From: Bacteroidales bacterium
GTDB lineage: Bacteria; Bacteroidota; Bacteroidia; Bacteroidales; UBA932
Direction of reading: 5' to 3'
NCBI GenBank assembly: GCA_021371955.1
Contig: JAJFVD010000007.1
Coordinates: 62,001 to 126,000, forward strand
DNA: 64,000 nt
Made by a program: the position numbers and the translations under genes. Numbering within the stretch: position 1 is the stretch's first letter; each line of letters starts with the position of its first letter. This document shows positions 47,356 to 57,096 of the stretch, one piece after another. Below the pieces are notes generated by a model, which saw only the letters and a program-made list of their open reading frames with translations, searched no databases and had not been told where the DNA came from.

Positions 47356-47562
47356 ATGAAAGTATTATTACAATCGGTAATTACTTGTCCAAACTGCGGA
47401 CACAAGAAAGAAGAAACAATGCCAACTGATTCTTGCCAGTTTTTTTACGAGTGCGAATCTTGCAAAACTGTTCTAAAGCCATTACATGGAGACTGTTGCG
47501 TATATTGCAGTTATGGAACTGTTCCTTGTCCGCCGATTCAACAAAATAAGAAATGTTGCTAA
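47356..47562 (+). CDS. GDCCVxC-family cysteine-rich protein
   Basis: 68 aa. A zinc-ribbon-like start CPNCGHKKEETMP, then CQFFYECESCKTVLKP, and the diagnostic GDCCVYCSYGTVPCPPIQ motif near residue 45. It is the GDCCVxC family, in which some relatives carry selenocysteine; here all are Cys. Often near heavy-metal transport genes; role unknown. A degraded tail of the same gene is at 46211. Confidence 0.82.
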   Translation: MKVLLQSVITCPNCGHKKEETMPTDSCQFFYECESCKTVLKPLHGDCCVYCSYGTVPCPPIQQNKKCC

Positions 47563-47586
47563 TTGAAATTGTTACCGATTGTAGCG

Positions 47587-47649
47587 GGTTGGTCTCAAAG
47601 CTGTTTTGCCTAAATTGCTGAGTCGCAAAATGTAAAGTAGTTATTAAAA
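47587..47649 (+). repeat. Dispersed intergenic repeat, copy 2
   Basis: Partner of 22341-22404. Lies just upstream of the HAD gene and ends AGTTATTAAAA. Confidence 0.65.
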
Positions 47650-47679
47650 CTTATGCATCTTTGCATTAAGTTATCTGAT

Positions 47680-48351
47680 ATGGATTTTAAAGATAAAGAA
47701 CTTATTATATTCGACTTTGATGGCACGCTAATCAATAGTAATAAAGATTTAGCCCTGGCAATAAATAAAATGTTATTGCACTATAATTTATTACCATTGA
47801 CGCTGGAGCAAGTTACCCCATTTATTGGGAACGGAGCTAAGATACTGGTGAAGAGATCTATGGAGCTATCTATGCAAGACAAAAAGGTATCTGAAGAGAT
47901 GTTGGAACAAGCTTCTGAAATTTATCTTTCTGCATACCAGGAAGCTCCTTGCGTGGAGACCTATGTGTATCCCGGTGTGGTGGAAACATTAAGCTATCTG
48001 AATGAAAAAGGCTATAAAATGGTGATATGCACGAATAAACTTTTCCGCTTTATTGAACCCATTTTGGAGGAACTATCCATTAAACAATTCTTCAAATATT
48101 GGATTGGCGAGGATTCAATCTCTGAGAAAAAGCCAAATGCGGCTCCTCTCTTATACTTAGCCAGGGAGATGAATACAAAGATAGAAAAATGCATAATGGT
48201 GGGGGACTCAAAAAATGACATTCTTACTGCCCGGAATGCCGGTATGGAAAGTATTGGTGTGAGTTACGGATATAATTACAACGAAAACATTGCAGATTAT
48301 AAGCCGACAATAGTAGTGGACAGTTTCTCAACCCTGAAAGATCTATTTTAA
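47680..48351 (+). CDS. HAD-family phosphatase (phosphoglycolate-phosphatase-like)
   Basis: 223 aa. Motif I IFDFDGTLINS (two catalytic Asp), motif II ICTNK, and motif III/IV VGDSKNDILTARNAG. The C1-cap helical domain suggests a Gph/PpaX-type phosphatase of a small metabolite. ATG 47680 is preferred to 47653, which lies in the promoter-like CATCTTTG. Its stop and the next ATG form TAA-T-ATG. Confidence 0.82.
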   Translation: MDFKDKELIIFDFDGTLINSNKDLALAINKMLLHYNLLPLTLEQVTPFIGNGAKILVKRSMELSMQDKKVSEEMLEQASEIYLSAYQEAPCVETYVYPGVVETLSYLNEKGYKMVICTNKLFRFIEPILEELSIKQFFKYWIGEDSISEKKPNAAPLLYLAREMNTKIEKCIMVGDSKNDILTARNAGMESIGVSYGYNYNENIADYKPTIVVDSFSTLKDLF

Positions 48352-48352
48352 T

Positions 48353-49786
48353 ATGAGCAAAATTTACAATGTTGGCATTATTGGAGGAGGAGTTTCAGGC
48401 GTTGTTACAGCCTTACAATTAGCTAATTATGGAATAGAAAACATTTTGTTCGAGCAAAGTGGAAGCTTGGTTAATGGCCCTCCGTTCTGCCATTTACATG
48501 CGGGAGGAAATTTGTATCCCGATATATCAGATGAGCAATGCAGGCTACTCATGCGCCAATCGATAGAAATGGCACGCATGTTCCCGCAATCTATAGACCA
48601 AAGACCAACATTTATCGGCATTCCAAAATCTGAAAAATTTGAAGTAGATAAAATTGAGAATCGTCTAAATATGTTGGTGGAGCATTACAAACAATTAATA
48701 GATGAAGACCCCGCCAATGCAATTCTTGGTGCTCCAAAGGATTATTATAAACTTTACTCTAAAGAAGATTTAGTTGCTTTAGCAGAAAACCCAACTGTAA
48801 AACGACCAAACACACATGATGAATGGATTTCTAATGCAATTAAATTAATTGATTACAATAAGTTAAAAACGCCTATATTCTTAGTCAGGGAATACGGATG
48901 GAACCTTTTTAGATTAGGCGCTCAGGCTCAGATAGCTTTAAATAGAACTGAATACTGTAGTCTAAAAATGAATAGCGAGGTTACTAATATTAAAGATGTT
49001 CGAAATCTGAATTTAGGTTATAACTGGCAAATATGCACTAAGGATTCTGTTTATAAAGTCAATTATCTGGTGAATTCTTGTGGCTTTAATACTGGCAGAA
49101 TTGATGAGTATTTACAGTTAAAAGCGGATCGCCTGATTGAATTTAAAGCTGCTTATGTTTCAAAATGGCAAGCTATTGGGGGTTTAATTCCAGAACTTAT
49201 TTTTCATGGAGAACGTGGCACATCGCATGGAATGGCGCAACTTACACCCTATTGTGAAGATTATTATCAAATTCATGGAATGACAAAGGACATTACCTTA
49301 TTCGAAAATGGAGTGGTACAATCAAAAGGTAATGTGGCTCAACCAGGATTTAATGAAGGTATTAAACAAAAATTAGATAGAGCTTGGGAAGAGGATGAGG
49401 TCAAAACCAGAACTGAAAATGCAATTGAATTTGTTGCTAAATTTGTTCCTTCGTTTAAAACTGCAACAGTTGGAGGTCCACCAATGTATGGAGCACAGCA
49501 AATTCCCGGAGATGATTTGAACTTAAGAGTTGGTGACGTTAGCTTTCCTTATAAATCTTATGCCCGAAGTGAAATTGTTAAAGCATCTTCTGCACTTACG
49601 GCAGCCAATCAAATCATACTTAAAATTCAGGAAGAAGAAATTATTCCTTCAACTCTCATAAAATCTAACCGGAATTCGTTATTAGATGGTATTTCTAAAA
49701 ATGAGATTGATAAATTGGCTTCAGAATTAGCTTTTCAACGGGGATACCCGGAAGCAATGGCTCAATTGCTAATTGAAGTACAATAA
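48353..49786 (+). CDS. FAD-dependent oxidoreductase
   Basis: 477 aa. N-terminal Rossmann dinucleotide motif GGGVSGVVTALQLANYG. LVNSCGFNTGRID is a later FAD-contact region in the DAO/GlpD-like superfamily. Substrate not assignable. Coupled to the HAD phosphatase (one-base gap), suggesting a shared pathway. Confidence 0.7.
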   Translation: MSKIYNVGIIGGGVSGVVTALQLANYGIENILFEQSGSLVNGPPFCHLHAGGNLYPDISDEQCRLLMRQSIEMARMFPQSIDQRPTFIGIPKSEKFEVDKIENRLNMLVEHYKQLIDEDPANAILGAPKDYYKLYSKEDLVALAENPTVKRPNTHDEWISNAIKLIDYNKLKTPIFLVREYGWNLFRLGAQAQIALNRTEYCSLKMNSEVTNIKDVRNLNLGYNWQICTKDSVYKVNYLVNSCGFNTGRIDEYLQLKADRLIEFKAAYVSKWQAIGGLIPELIFHGERGTSHGMAQLTPYCEDYYQIHGMTKDITLFENGVVQSKGNVAQPGFNEGIKQKLDRAWEEDEVKTRTENAIEFVAKFVPSFKTATVGGPPMYGAQQIPGDDLNLRVGDVSFPYKSYARSEIVKASSALTAANQIILKIQEEEIIPSTLIKSNRNSLLDGISKNEIDKLASELAFQRGYPEAMAQLLIEVQ

Positions 49787-49805
49787 ATAAAACCCGCAGC
49801 CCTAT

Positions 49806-50969
49806 ATGACTACGACCATTATAATTACAATCTGTTTACTGTTGCTCTTTGCATATCTTTTTGATATCAGCGCTTCAAAGACAAAAATCCCGTCTGTAAT
49901 TCTATTGCTCATATTGGGTTGGTGCGTAAAGCAGGGCGCCGTTTTCTTTGGCATATCTATTCCAAATCTAACACCGGTTCTTCCTGTTTTAGGAACTGTA
50001 GGGCTGATACTGATTGTCCTTGAAGGTTCGTTAGAACTGGAACTGAATAAGTCCAAACTCACCGTTGTCTCAAAATCTTCATTACTGTCTATTTTCCAGA
50101 TGCTTTTGATTGGCATGGGACTGGCATGGGCGTTCCAGTATTTTGGTGGGACAACTTTTAAAATTGGATTAATTAACGCGATACCATTCGCAATTATCAG
50201 CAGTGCCATTGCAATCCCAAGTGCAAGAAACCTCATGGCAGGCAACAGGGAGTTTATTACCTACGAAAGCAGTTTGTCGGATATTTTTGGGGTGATATTT
50301 TTCAATTTCATTACTCTTAACGACAATTTAAATGCCGGGTCATTTGGCATCTTTTTACTGCAGTTGATTCTCATGATTATTGTATCCTTTGTTTCAACTT
50401 TAGCTCTGGCCTATCTGTTAAGCAAAATCAAACACCATATTAAGTACACCCCAATTCTGTTACTTGTCATTTTAATATATTCTGTTTCCAAAATATATCA
50501 TCTACCATCCCTCATTTTTATTCTGTTGTTTGGGTTGTTTATTGGGAATATTGATGAGTTAAAGCGATTTAATATTATAGCCAAACTTAAGCCGGAGATT
50601 TTAAATTTAGAAGTTCAGAAATTTAAAGAAATAACAAGCGAGATGACCTTTTTGATAAGGGCTCTGTTTTTCCTGCTTTTCGGATTTTTAATTGAGACAT
50701 CGGAATTATTAAATACAGATACTTTTGTATGGGCTGTAATTATAACCTTGGGGATATTTGCTGTGCGGGCAGTGCTTTTGAAAATCTTCAGACTGCCTGA
50801 AAAACCGCTTCTTTATATTGCTCCCAGAGGGCTGATAACTATTCTATTGTTTTTGAGTATACCAATAACTCAAACACTGGATATCGCCAACAATTCCTTA
50901 ATTCTTCAGGTTATTATTTTATCGGCACTGGTCATGATGTTTGGATTAGTAAAACATAAAAAAATATGA
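49806..50969 (+). CDS. Cation:proton antiporter family protein
   Basis: 387 aa, about 11-12 transmembrane segments, including LILIVLEGSLELEL and AIISSAIAIPSARNL of the CPA superfamily (Na+/H+ or K+/H+ exchange). It probably moves cations for pH or osmotic homeostasis. Overlaps the next gene by four bases (ATGA). Confidence 0.75.
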   Translation: MTTTIIITICLLLLFAYLFDISASKTKIPSVILLLILGWCVKQGAVFFGISIPNLTPVLPVLGTVGLILIVLEGSLELELNKSKLTVVSKSSLLSIFQMLLIGMGLAWAFQYFGGTTFKIGLINAIPFAIISSAIAIPSARNLMAGNREFITYESSLSDIFGVIFFNFITLNDNLNAGSFGIFLLQLILMIIVSFVSTLALAYLLSKIKHHIKYTPILLLVILIYSVSKIYHLPSLIFILLFGLFIGNIDELKRFNIIAKLKPEILNLEVQKFKEITSEMTFLIRALFFLLFGFLIETSELLNTDTFVWAVIITLGIFAVRAVLLKIFRLPEKPLLYIAPRGLITILLFLSIPITQTLDIANNSLILQVIILSALVMMFGLVKHKKI

Positions 50970-52207
50970 AAGCAACAACGCTGTTATTGGCCCTGTTAAT
51001 TTGCTCCTCATCTTTATCTGGTCAGTCAAACACCGGCAAATATGATGCTCTTATTAGAAAAGCTGACTCTTTGTATCGGGTAAAAGATTTTAAAAAATCG
51101 GCCTTTGCGTTTTCTGATGCTTTTAAAGTGCCTGATTCCAAAATAACGATTAACCACCGGTATAACGCCGCATGTTCTTGGGCTTTGGCAAACTACCCCG
51201 ACAGTGCTTTCTGCAATTTAAATTATATCGCGACATTAATGAATTATACAAATTTGGGTAGCGTAACGTCGGACCCGGATTTAAAATCGCTTCATCCCGA
51301 TAAAAGATGGAACCCCTTGCTTGAAGTTGTCCTGACAAACAGAAAAAAAGCCCTTCCTAACCTGGACCTGATATCTGTGAATGGATTCAAGATTGAAACC
51401 ATTACAAATGGGATGGAAAATATCCAAAAAGGGAAACCGGTTATTGTTTTTGAAAACGGACGGGGAACCGATTTCGAATACTGGCTGTCAATTATCAGGG
51501 AAGTATCAAAGGAAAATGTGACTTTCGCATACAACAGGCCAAGAATTGGAAGTTCCGAAGATGACAACATCGTACCTACCGTGGACCATATTGCAAAAGT
51601 CCTTCATCAGTCTCTTATTGAAAAAGGGCTCAAACCGCCCTACATACTTGTAGGCCATTCATGGGGAGCAGCATATATCAGGTGCTTTGCATCGATGTAC
51701 CCAAATGAAATTGCAGGGCTCATTTTTGTCGATCCCCACGACTTTGTCAAAAATAAGACCGGGGGAAGTTCACCTTACAAGGAAATAGGTTTAACCCAAA
51801 AACAGATTGATTCTCTTTTTGCCCAATATGACAAGTCGGCCGATGAATTTATGGCGCAGGGGCCAAAGTTTGTCGTTGAAGAGATGAAAGCTCAGCGTGC
51901 ATTTAGCAAGGCCGGTGGTTTAGAGTTGTGCAACCGGGACCCGGTACCCGATGTACCTGTTCATTTTATAATGGCCGGAGGTTATCCTGCAGGTCAGGTG
52001 ACTCAGAAATTATATGACGAGGAAAAGTTGTTCCGGATAAACAAAGTCATAAAGATTAAGGCCTGGCTTGAGTTGATTAATCCGCTCAGGTATGGCAAGA
52101 TTTTTTATTGTTCTAAATCCGGGCACAATGTTCAAAATGACGACCCCGAAATTATCATTTCAAGTATAAAACTGGCTTTGCACGATTACGGCAAAATTCA
52201 GAAATAA
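50966..52207 (+). CDS. Exported alpha/beta hydrolase with N-terminal TPR-like region
   Basis: 413 aa. Signal peptide at 1-20 (LLLALLICSSSLSGQS), a helical TPR-like region to about residue 120, then an alpha/beta-hydrolase with nucleophile GHSWGAAYIR (GxSxG form), VDPHDF and a late His in KSGHNVQNDDPE. Coupled to the antiporter. Substrate unknown. Confidence 0.75.
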   Translation: MKATTLLLALLICSSSLSGQSNTGKYDALIRKADSLYRVKDFKKSAFAFSDAFKVPDSKITINHRYNAACSWALANYPDSAFCNLNYIATLMNYTNLGSVTSDPDLKSLHPDKRWNPLLEVVLTNRKKALPNLDLISVNGFKIETITNGMENIQKGKPVIVFENGRGTDFEYWLSIIREVSKENVTFAYNRPRIGSSEDDNIVPTVDHIAKVLHQSLIEKGLKPPYILVGHSWGAAYIRCFASMYPNEIAGLIFVDPHDFVKNKTGGSSPYKEIGLTQKQIDSLFAQYDKSADEFMAQGPKFVVEEMKAQRAFSKAGGLELCNRDPVPDVPVHFIMAGGYPAGQVTQKLYDEEKLFRINKVIKIKAWLELINPLRYGKIFYCSKSGHNVQNDDPEIIISSIKLALHDYGKIQK

Positions 52208-52228
52208 AGTAAGCTTAATATTTATTCG

Positions 52229-52912
52229 TCAGTCCTTAATACAGCGAACGGCAAACCCATTGCAGGGATTAATTTCCGATATACTTGCTTTTGCAACCCC
52301 ATTGGATGTTAAAACATAAAAAGATTTAAAAAGGCTGTATTTTGTTGATGTCCACCACCAGCCTACTACGCCCATGTCGGTATAATATGTGCCGATTCCT
52401 ATAAACCTTATTCCGCAGGGCATTGCTGTAAATCCACTTTCGTTTGTTGCTCCTTCGTTGAGAAGGGTCCAGTGTGCGGTGCCGGTCTCTTTAAGTTTTC
52501 CGCCCGCTATATCGTTTCCGCCTAAATAATCAATCAATATTTGCCACTCTTCTTTGGAAGCTACGTGCCACCCCACCGGGGCAAGGCGCCTGTCCGGCCT
52601 CTGCTGGTCCACGGCATACCAGTTGTATAGTGCGCCGTAGGTGTCTTTATAGGAAATATCGTTGTTATACCAGCAATATGCTCCGTCATTCACCTGCTGA
52701 CGCCATTTGTTCCCGTCTGTTATGTTTGGAATTGGATCGCCATTGGTGTATTTTGTGACTTTCAGATTTTCCGCCATCCAGGTTTGAGTACCTATTGTTA
52801 CGGTTTTGTACACATTACCATCGATATCGGTAACGGTTTCAGTTTTATCCTGTGCAAATGTTAAAGAACAGGGGGCAATCATTAGAACTAAAAAAAGAAA
52901 CAAATTTTTCAT
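52229..52912 (-). CDS. Exported FISUMP (Fibrobacter succinogenes major paralogous) domain protein
   Basis: 227 aa. Signal peptide 1-20 (LFLFLVLMIAPCSLTFAQ). FISUMP domain with TIGTQTWMAENL, YGALYNWYAV, APVGWHVASKEEW, GFTAMPCGIR and the C-terminal NPCNGFAVRCIKD. A secreted or surface domain common in Bacteroidota; function unknown. Convergent with the hydrolase gene. Confidence 0.85.
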   Translation of the reverse strand: MKNLFLFLVLMIAPCSLTFAQDKTETVTDIDGNVYKTVTIGTQTWMAENLKVTKYTNGDPIPNITDGNKWRQQVNDGAYCWYNNDISYKDTYGALYNWYAVDQQRPDRRLAPVGWHVASKEEWQILIDYLGGNDIAGGKLKETGTAHWTLLNEGATNESGFTAMPCGIRFIGIGTYYTDMGVVGWWWTSTKYSLFKSFYVLTSNGVAKASISEINPCNGFAVRCIKD

Positions 52913-53059
52913 ATTTTATGCTTTTTTAGTGATTCAAACCCAATACCAGACTCAATCTTGCTTGTTTTATAACTCTCTATTAAACAAGATTGTATAAAGT
53001 TATATTATTAATGTTTACGATGAACAAAAATTTTCATATCGATGAAATGGAATTAATAT

Positions 53060-53067
53060 TAGATTTG
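53060..53067 (+). promoter_or_regulatory. -7 box for the aldo/keto reductase
   Basis: TAGATTTG, 29 bases before the ATG. Confidence 0.5.
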
Positions 53068-53096
53068 TGATAAATCAACTCTAAACTCATTATACA

Positions 53097-53918
53097 ATGT
53101 CAATACTTAACGAAAATTATATTTTATACAATGGTGTCAGTATTCCAAAAATAGGTTTTGGAACATGGCAGATTCCAAACGAAGTGGCTGTTGAAGCTGT
53201 TGCAGACGCTTTAAAAGTCGGATATCGCCATATAGACACCGCTCTTGCCTATATCAACGAAGACGGCGTTGGAAAGGCAATAAGGGAATCGGGTCTCAAA
53301 AGGGAAGAGGTCTTTATAACAAGTAAGTTGCCGGCGCAAATCAAAGGCTATGACAAGGCAATGGAATCTTTTGATTTGACTGTTAAAAATCTTGGCATTG
53401 AGGTGCTTGACCTGTATCTTATTCATGCGCCATGGCCATGGACAGACAAAGGGGGAGACTATACTGCGCAAAACATACAATCCTGGAAGGCATTCGAAAA
53501 ACTCTATAAAGACGGAAGGGTAAGGGCAATAGGGGTGTCAAATTTCAACCCTAAAGATATTCAGGCAATTCTGGACAATTGCGAAATAGTTCCTATGGCA
53601 AACCAGATTGCTTTTCACGTTGGCCGCACTCAAAAGGAATATGTAGACTTCTGCAATAAACACAATATACTGGTTGAAGGTTATTCTCCGCTTGCAACCG
53701 GTCGTGCCCTGAGCGACAAATTTCTGAACAAGATGGCAAACTTCTATGGTGTCTCTGTCGCCCAGCTGCTCATCCGCTTTGCTTTGCAGAGAGGCATTTT
53801 GCCTTTGCCAAAAACCACTACATATCTGCGGATGGTAGAAAACACACAGGTGGACCACTTCTCGATATCCGAAAGCGATATGGAAAAGCTCGATTCAATT
53901 AAATCGGAATACAGGTAA
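53097..53918 (+). CDS. Aldo/keto reductase
   Basis: 273 aa NADPH-dependent carbonyl reductase. The Asp-Tyr-Lys-His set is seen as HIDTALAYINE, VFITSKLP and YLIHAPWPW, with GVSNFNP and PLPKTTT near the cofactor site. The 2,5-diketo-gluconate-reductase-like subgroup is likely; substrate open. Convergent with the esterase gene (2 bases). Confidence 0.88.
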   Translation: MSILNENYILYNGVSIPKIGFGTWQIPNEVAVEAVADALKVGYRHIDTALAYINEDGVGKAIRESGLKREEVFITSKLPAQIKGYDKAMESFDLTVKNLGIEVLDLYLIHAPWPWTDKGGDYTAQNIQSWKAFEKLYKDGRVRAIGVSNFNPKDIQAILDNCEIVPMANQIAFHVGRTQKEYVDFCNKHNILVEGYSPLATGRALSDKFLNKMANFYGVSVAQLLIRFALQRGILPLPKTTTYLRMVENTQVDHFSISESDMEKLDSIKSEYR

Positions 53919-53920
53919 CT

Positions 53921-54784
53921 TTAGAATCCCAGATGCTTGCCTTCTGCCATTCTTGAGAAGATGAACAGATGCTGGTCAAGGGCAAATTCCCAGTATTTCC
54001 AGCTATGGTTGCCCGGGCTGATTATGAGAATGTTTGGTATTTTAAATGAGTCGCATTTTGCTGCAAAGTCGAATGCGCTCTTTGCAAGTCCGTCCTGGGC
54101 ACCGCATGTGATAAGCATCATTTTGCCGTACTCTTTGCCTGCTTTTTCCAGCTGGGCATTGTATCCCTCAAGCCTGTTTATTGCGGAACCTCCTTTGTAA
54201 AGGGGCGATTCAGGATCATAAGGGCCTAATACTTTTGGTATATCTGAGGTTTTAAGGCGGGTGTCGTCGAGCCTCAATACGCCGGACATACTTCCAGCGG
54301 CACGGAACCTTGCGATGTCGTCAAGAAATATATTGATTGCCCCATGACCTCCCATACTGAGGCCGGTTATGAATGTTTTTTCCGGAACGAGTTTGTACTC
54401 TTTTACCATCATTGGATAGAGCTCTTTGTCGAAGAATGTTCTCCACTGCATTTTTGCAGGGTCCACGTTGTTGAAATACCAGCTGTTGTAAAATCCGTCG
54501 GGAGTGATGATAATAAATCCGTACTTGTCACTCATTGCCTGAATGTCTGTTTTTTTGCTCCAGTTGCTGTAGTCTCCGCTCCATCCATGAAGAAGGAAGA
54601 GGGCAGGAGTGGCAGTTGCTGCATCGGCGCTCCATCCTTTAGGGGTGAACACAAATACAGAATCGTTTGTTTTGAGGTAATCGGACTTAATGACTATCAG
54701 TTTTTTGGCAAAAAGCCCTGTACTTGCAAATAAGATTGCAAATGTTATGAAAATCTTAACGGTCAGGCAGATAACTTTATTCAT
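53921..54784 (-). CDS. Exported esterase D-like alpha/beta hydrolase
   Basis: 287 aa. Signal peptide about 8-26 (FITFAILFASTGLFAKK). Nucleophile GLSMGGHG, acid in CGAQDGLAKSAF and His in SPGNHSWKYWEFAL. The form is that of esterase D-like or feruloyl-esterase-like exported enzymes. Divergent from the HD phosphodiesterase. Confidence 0.82.
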   Translation of the reverse strand: MNKVICLTVKIFITFAILFASTGLFAKKLIVIKSDYLKTNDSVFVFTPKGWSADAATATPALFLLHGWSGDYSNWSKKTDIQAMSDKYGFIIITPDGFYNSWYFNNVDPAKMQWRTFFDKELYPMMVKEYKLVPEKTFITGLSMGGHGAINIFLDDIARFRAAGSMSGVLRLDDTRLKTSDIPKVLGPYDPESPLYKGGSAINRLEGYNAQLEKAGKEYGKMMLITCGAQDGLAKSAFDFAAKCDSFKIPNILIISPGNHSWKYWEFALDQHLFIFSRMAEGKHLGF

Positions 54785-54828
54785 ATGGGGTAATTTTAAT
54801 TATTGGATATCAGTGTTCAAAATTAGAT

Positions 54829-54836
54829 TAATTTTG
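54829..54836 (+). promoter_or_regulatory. -7 box for the 7TM-HD gene
   Basis: TAATTTTG, 31 bases before the ATG. Confidence 0.5.
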
Positions 54837-54867
54837 TCAAAGTAGAAACAGTTCATCAGATATAACT

Positions 54868-56874
54868 ATGAGTTTTGCAGATTGGATTAAAAAATACAGG
54901 TTCTTTGTAATTACAGCGTCGGCCGCAATAATAGTAACGCTGCTCCTGCCTGCCGAGGGCAAGTTCAAATATGAATATCAGAGAGGCAGGCCATGGCTCT
55001 ATGAAACCCTCATTACTCCGGTGGATGTTCCTATTCTTAAGACCGATGCCGAGCTTAGGGCCGAGAGGAATACTGTTGCTGCTCAGGTTTTGCCATACTA
55101 TAAGCTTGACGAATCGGTAAAACGCGATGTGCTGGACGCATTGTCAAAGATATCTGTTACCGGCGCCGACTCTGCCGCAATTGCAAAATTCAGGACCGTC
55201 CTCTCTTCTGTATATGACAGGGGAGTTGTCAGCAAGACCGAAGATTCTTCTATGCTTAAGGCCATTGTGATTCAAAAAGCCGGAGTTAAACCGGCCGAGA
55301 AGCCGCTTGGCGAGGTATATACAAAGGAGAGTGCAGAGAGATTCCTTAGTGCGTCTGTTTCACCCGAACTGTTAAAGAAAATTAATCTCGCCGACCTCAT
55401 TCGCCCCAACCTCATTTTTGACAGCAATACCACAGAAATTGCCCATAAGGAAGCGATGAACTATATCTCCCCTACAAAGGGAGTTTTGTATACCGGGCAA
55501 CTGATTGTTGCAAAAGGAGAGACAATAACTGCCGAGATAGAACAACTTTTGAACTCATATAAGGCAGAATATGAACTCAGCATGGGATTTTCCGGAAGCT
55601 ATTATCTCCTCAAACTTGGCCATCTGCTTGTTGTAGCGGGCATTCTGCTTCTTTTCTCCATAACCCTTTATTTCCTCAAGAGAAATTTGCTGAGTGATTC
55701 CAAAAATCTCTCATTTCTCCTATTGCAGTTGGTTTTGATAGTGCTTGTAACTGTAATTGTAAGGGATATTAATCCGGCATATTTGTATATAGTGCCATAC
55801 TCAGTGTTCGCGCTTTATCTCACCTCATTTTTCACTTCAAAGATTGTTTTGCCCGTATATCTCACCTTCTTGCTTCCTGTCTTTTTTATCGCACAAAACG
55901 GATATGAACTGTTCTTCCTCAATGCAATAGCAGGTGGCATGATTGTGTTCACTTTCTCATACTGGAACAGAGGCTGGCTGCAGTTTATTAACTCGCTTGT
56001 AGCCTTTGCCAGTCTTTCTGTTGCTTATGTTGCTTTCCGGCTGGTTGAGGATGGTTCGTTCCTCTCGGTGAATCCATCATTTTTCATTTATTTCGCATGG
56101 AACTCTATTATAATAATTGCCGCTTTTCCTCTGCTTTTCATATTCGAAAAGATTTTTGGACTGGTTTCTAATCCAAGGCTGCGTGACCTGTCGGATACAA
56201 CATCTCCTCTTTTGCAGGAGCTTTCGGAAAAGGCACCCGGGACATTTCAGCACTCATTGCAGGTGGCAAATCTTGCAGAGGCTGCTTCAAAAGAGATTGG
56301 CGCATACGCATTGCTCACAAGGGTTGGTGCGCTTTATCATGACATCGGCAAGATGAGTAATCCGCTGTTTTTCATAGAAAATCAGCCTTTGGGCGGGACA
56401 AATGTCCATAAGGATTTTGCTCCTGAAGAGAGTGCAAAGATAATTATCCAGCATGTAGAAGACGGAGTGACAATTGCAAAAAAGGTGAGGCTGCCGCAAA
56501 TCCTCATCGACTTTATATCAACGCACCACGGCCACTCGCAAACAATGTTTTTCTACAACCAGTTTATCAATAAAGGCGGCGACCCGGCCAGAAAGAAAGA
56601 GTTCACCTATAACGGAATGCTTCCGACATTCAAGGAACAGGTAATCGTAATGATGGCCGATGCCGTAGAAGCAGCCTCGAGAACGCTCAGTGACTACACA
56701 GAGCAGTCTGTTTCCGAACTGGTGGAAAGGGTAGTGGATACACGAATTTCCGACGAACAGCTTGCCGATGCCGAAATCTCCCTTAAAGACATCAACCGCG
56801 TCAAAAAAGTGTTCAAACAAAAAATCTTGCAGGTATATCATTCCCGCATCTCCTACCCGGCGAAGACACTTTGA
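54868..56874 (+). CDS. 7TM-HD receptor-type phosphodiesterase (PgpH-like)
   Basis: 668 aa. An N-terminal membrane anchor and large extracytoplasmic region, seven membrane segments about 245-440, then an HD domain with HSLQVANLAE, YHDIGKMSN and STHHGHSQ metal motifs. PgpH proteins degrade cyclic di-AMP. The C-terminal end of the gene lies in the left arm of the inverted repeat at 56867. Confidence 0.9.
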   Translation: MSFADWIKKYRFFVITASAAIIVTLLLPAEGKFKYEYQRGRPWLYETLITPVDVPILKTDAELRAERNTVAAQVLPYYKLDESVKRDVLDALSKISVTGADSAAIAKFRTVLSSVYDRGVVSKTEDSSMLKAIVIQKAGVKPAEKPLGEVYTKESAERFLSASVSPELLKKINLADLIRPNLIFDSNTTEIAHKEAMNYISPTKGVLYTGQLIVAKGETITAEIEQLLNSYKAEYELSMGFSGSYYLLKLGHLLVVAGILLLFSITLYFLKRNLLSDSKNLSFLLLQLVLIVLVTVIVRDINPAYLYIVPYSVFALYLTSFFTSKIVLPVYLTFLLPVFFIAQNGYELFFLNAIAGGMIVFTFSYWNRGWLQFINSLVAFASLSVAYVAFRLVEDGSFLSVNPSFFIYFAWNSIIIIAAFPLLFIFEKIFGLVSNPRLRDLSDTTSPLLQELSEKAPGTFQHSLQVANLAEAASKEIGAYALLTRVGALYHDIGKMSNPLFFIENQPLGGTNVHKDFAPEESAKIIIQHVEDGVTIAKKVRLPQILIDFISTHHGHSQTMFFYNQFINKGGDPARKKEFTYNGMLPTFKEQVIVMMADAVEAASRTLSDYTEQSVSELVERVVDTRISDEQLADAEISLKDINRVKKVFKQKILQVYHSRISYPAKTL

Positions 56875-56994
56875 CGCAGTTTGAGGTAAACGCCTGATTT
56901 TAAATAGTTCTAAAATAGGATTTTTTAAATTAATAAAAAACTCCGTTTGCAAACATCTGTCAATGTGACACATACCTCAAACTGCGTCAAAGTG
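56867..56994. repeat. 22-bp perfect inverted repeat with 84-bp spacer
   Basis: Left arm 56867-56888 begins CACTTTGACGC; right arm 56973-56994 is the exact complement. Left arm includes the PgpH TGA. Related to the element at 47116 by TTTGAGGTAA and by CTCAAANTGCGYC on the right side. Lies between PgpH and tmRNA. Confidence 0.85.
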
Positions 56995-57057
56995 ACACCT
57001 CTGCCGGCCGCATTGCTTTAAACCGCGGCACATCCGCACCATATTTGTTCAATGGAA

Positions 57058-57087
57058 AGAGGCTGCCTGAAAAATCAGGCAGCCTCT
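57058..57087 (-). terminator. Terminator hairpin after tmRNA
   Basis: 13-bp perfect stem AGAGGCTGCCTGA / TCAGGCAGCCTCT with 4-base loop, 10 bases after the tmRNA 3' end on the minus strand. Short T run only. Confidence 0.65.
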
Positions 57088-57096
57088 CTGTTTCTG

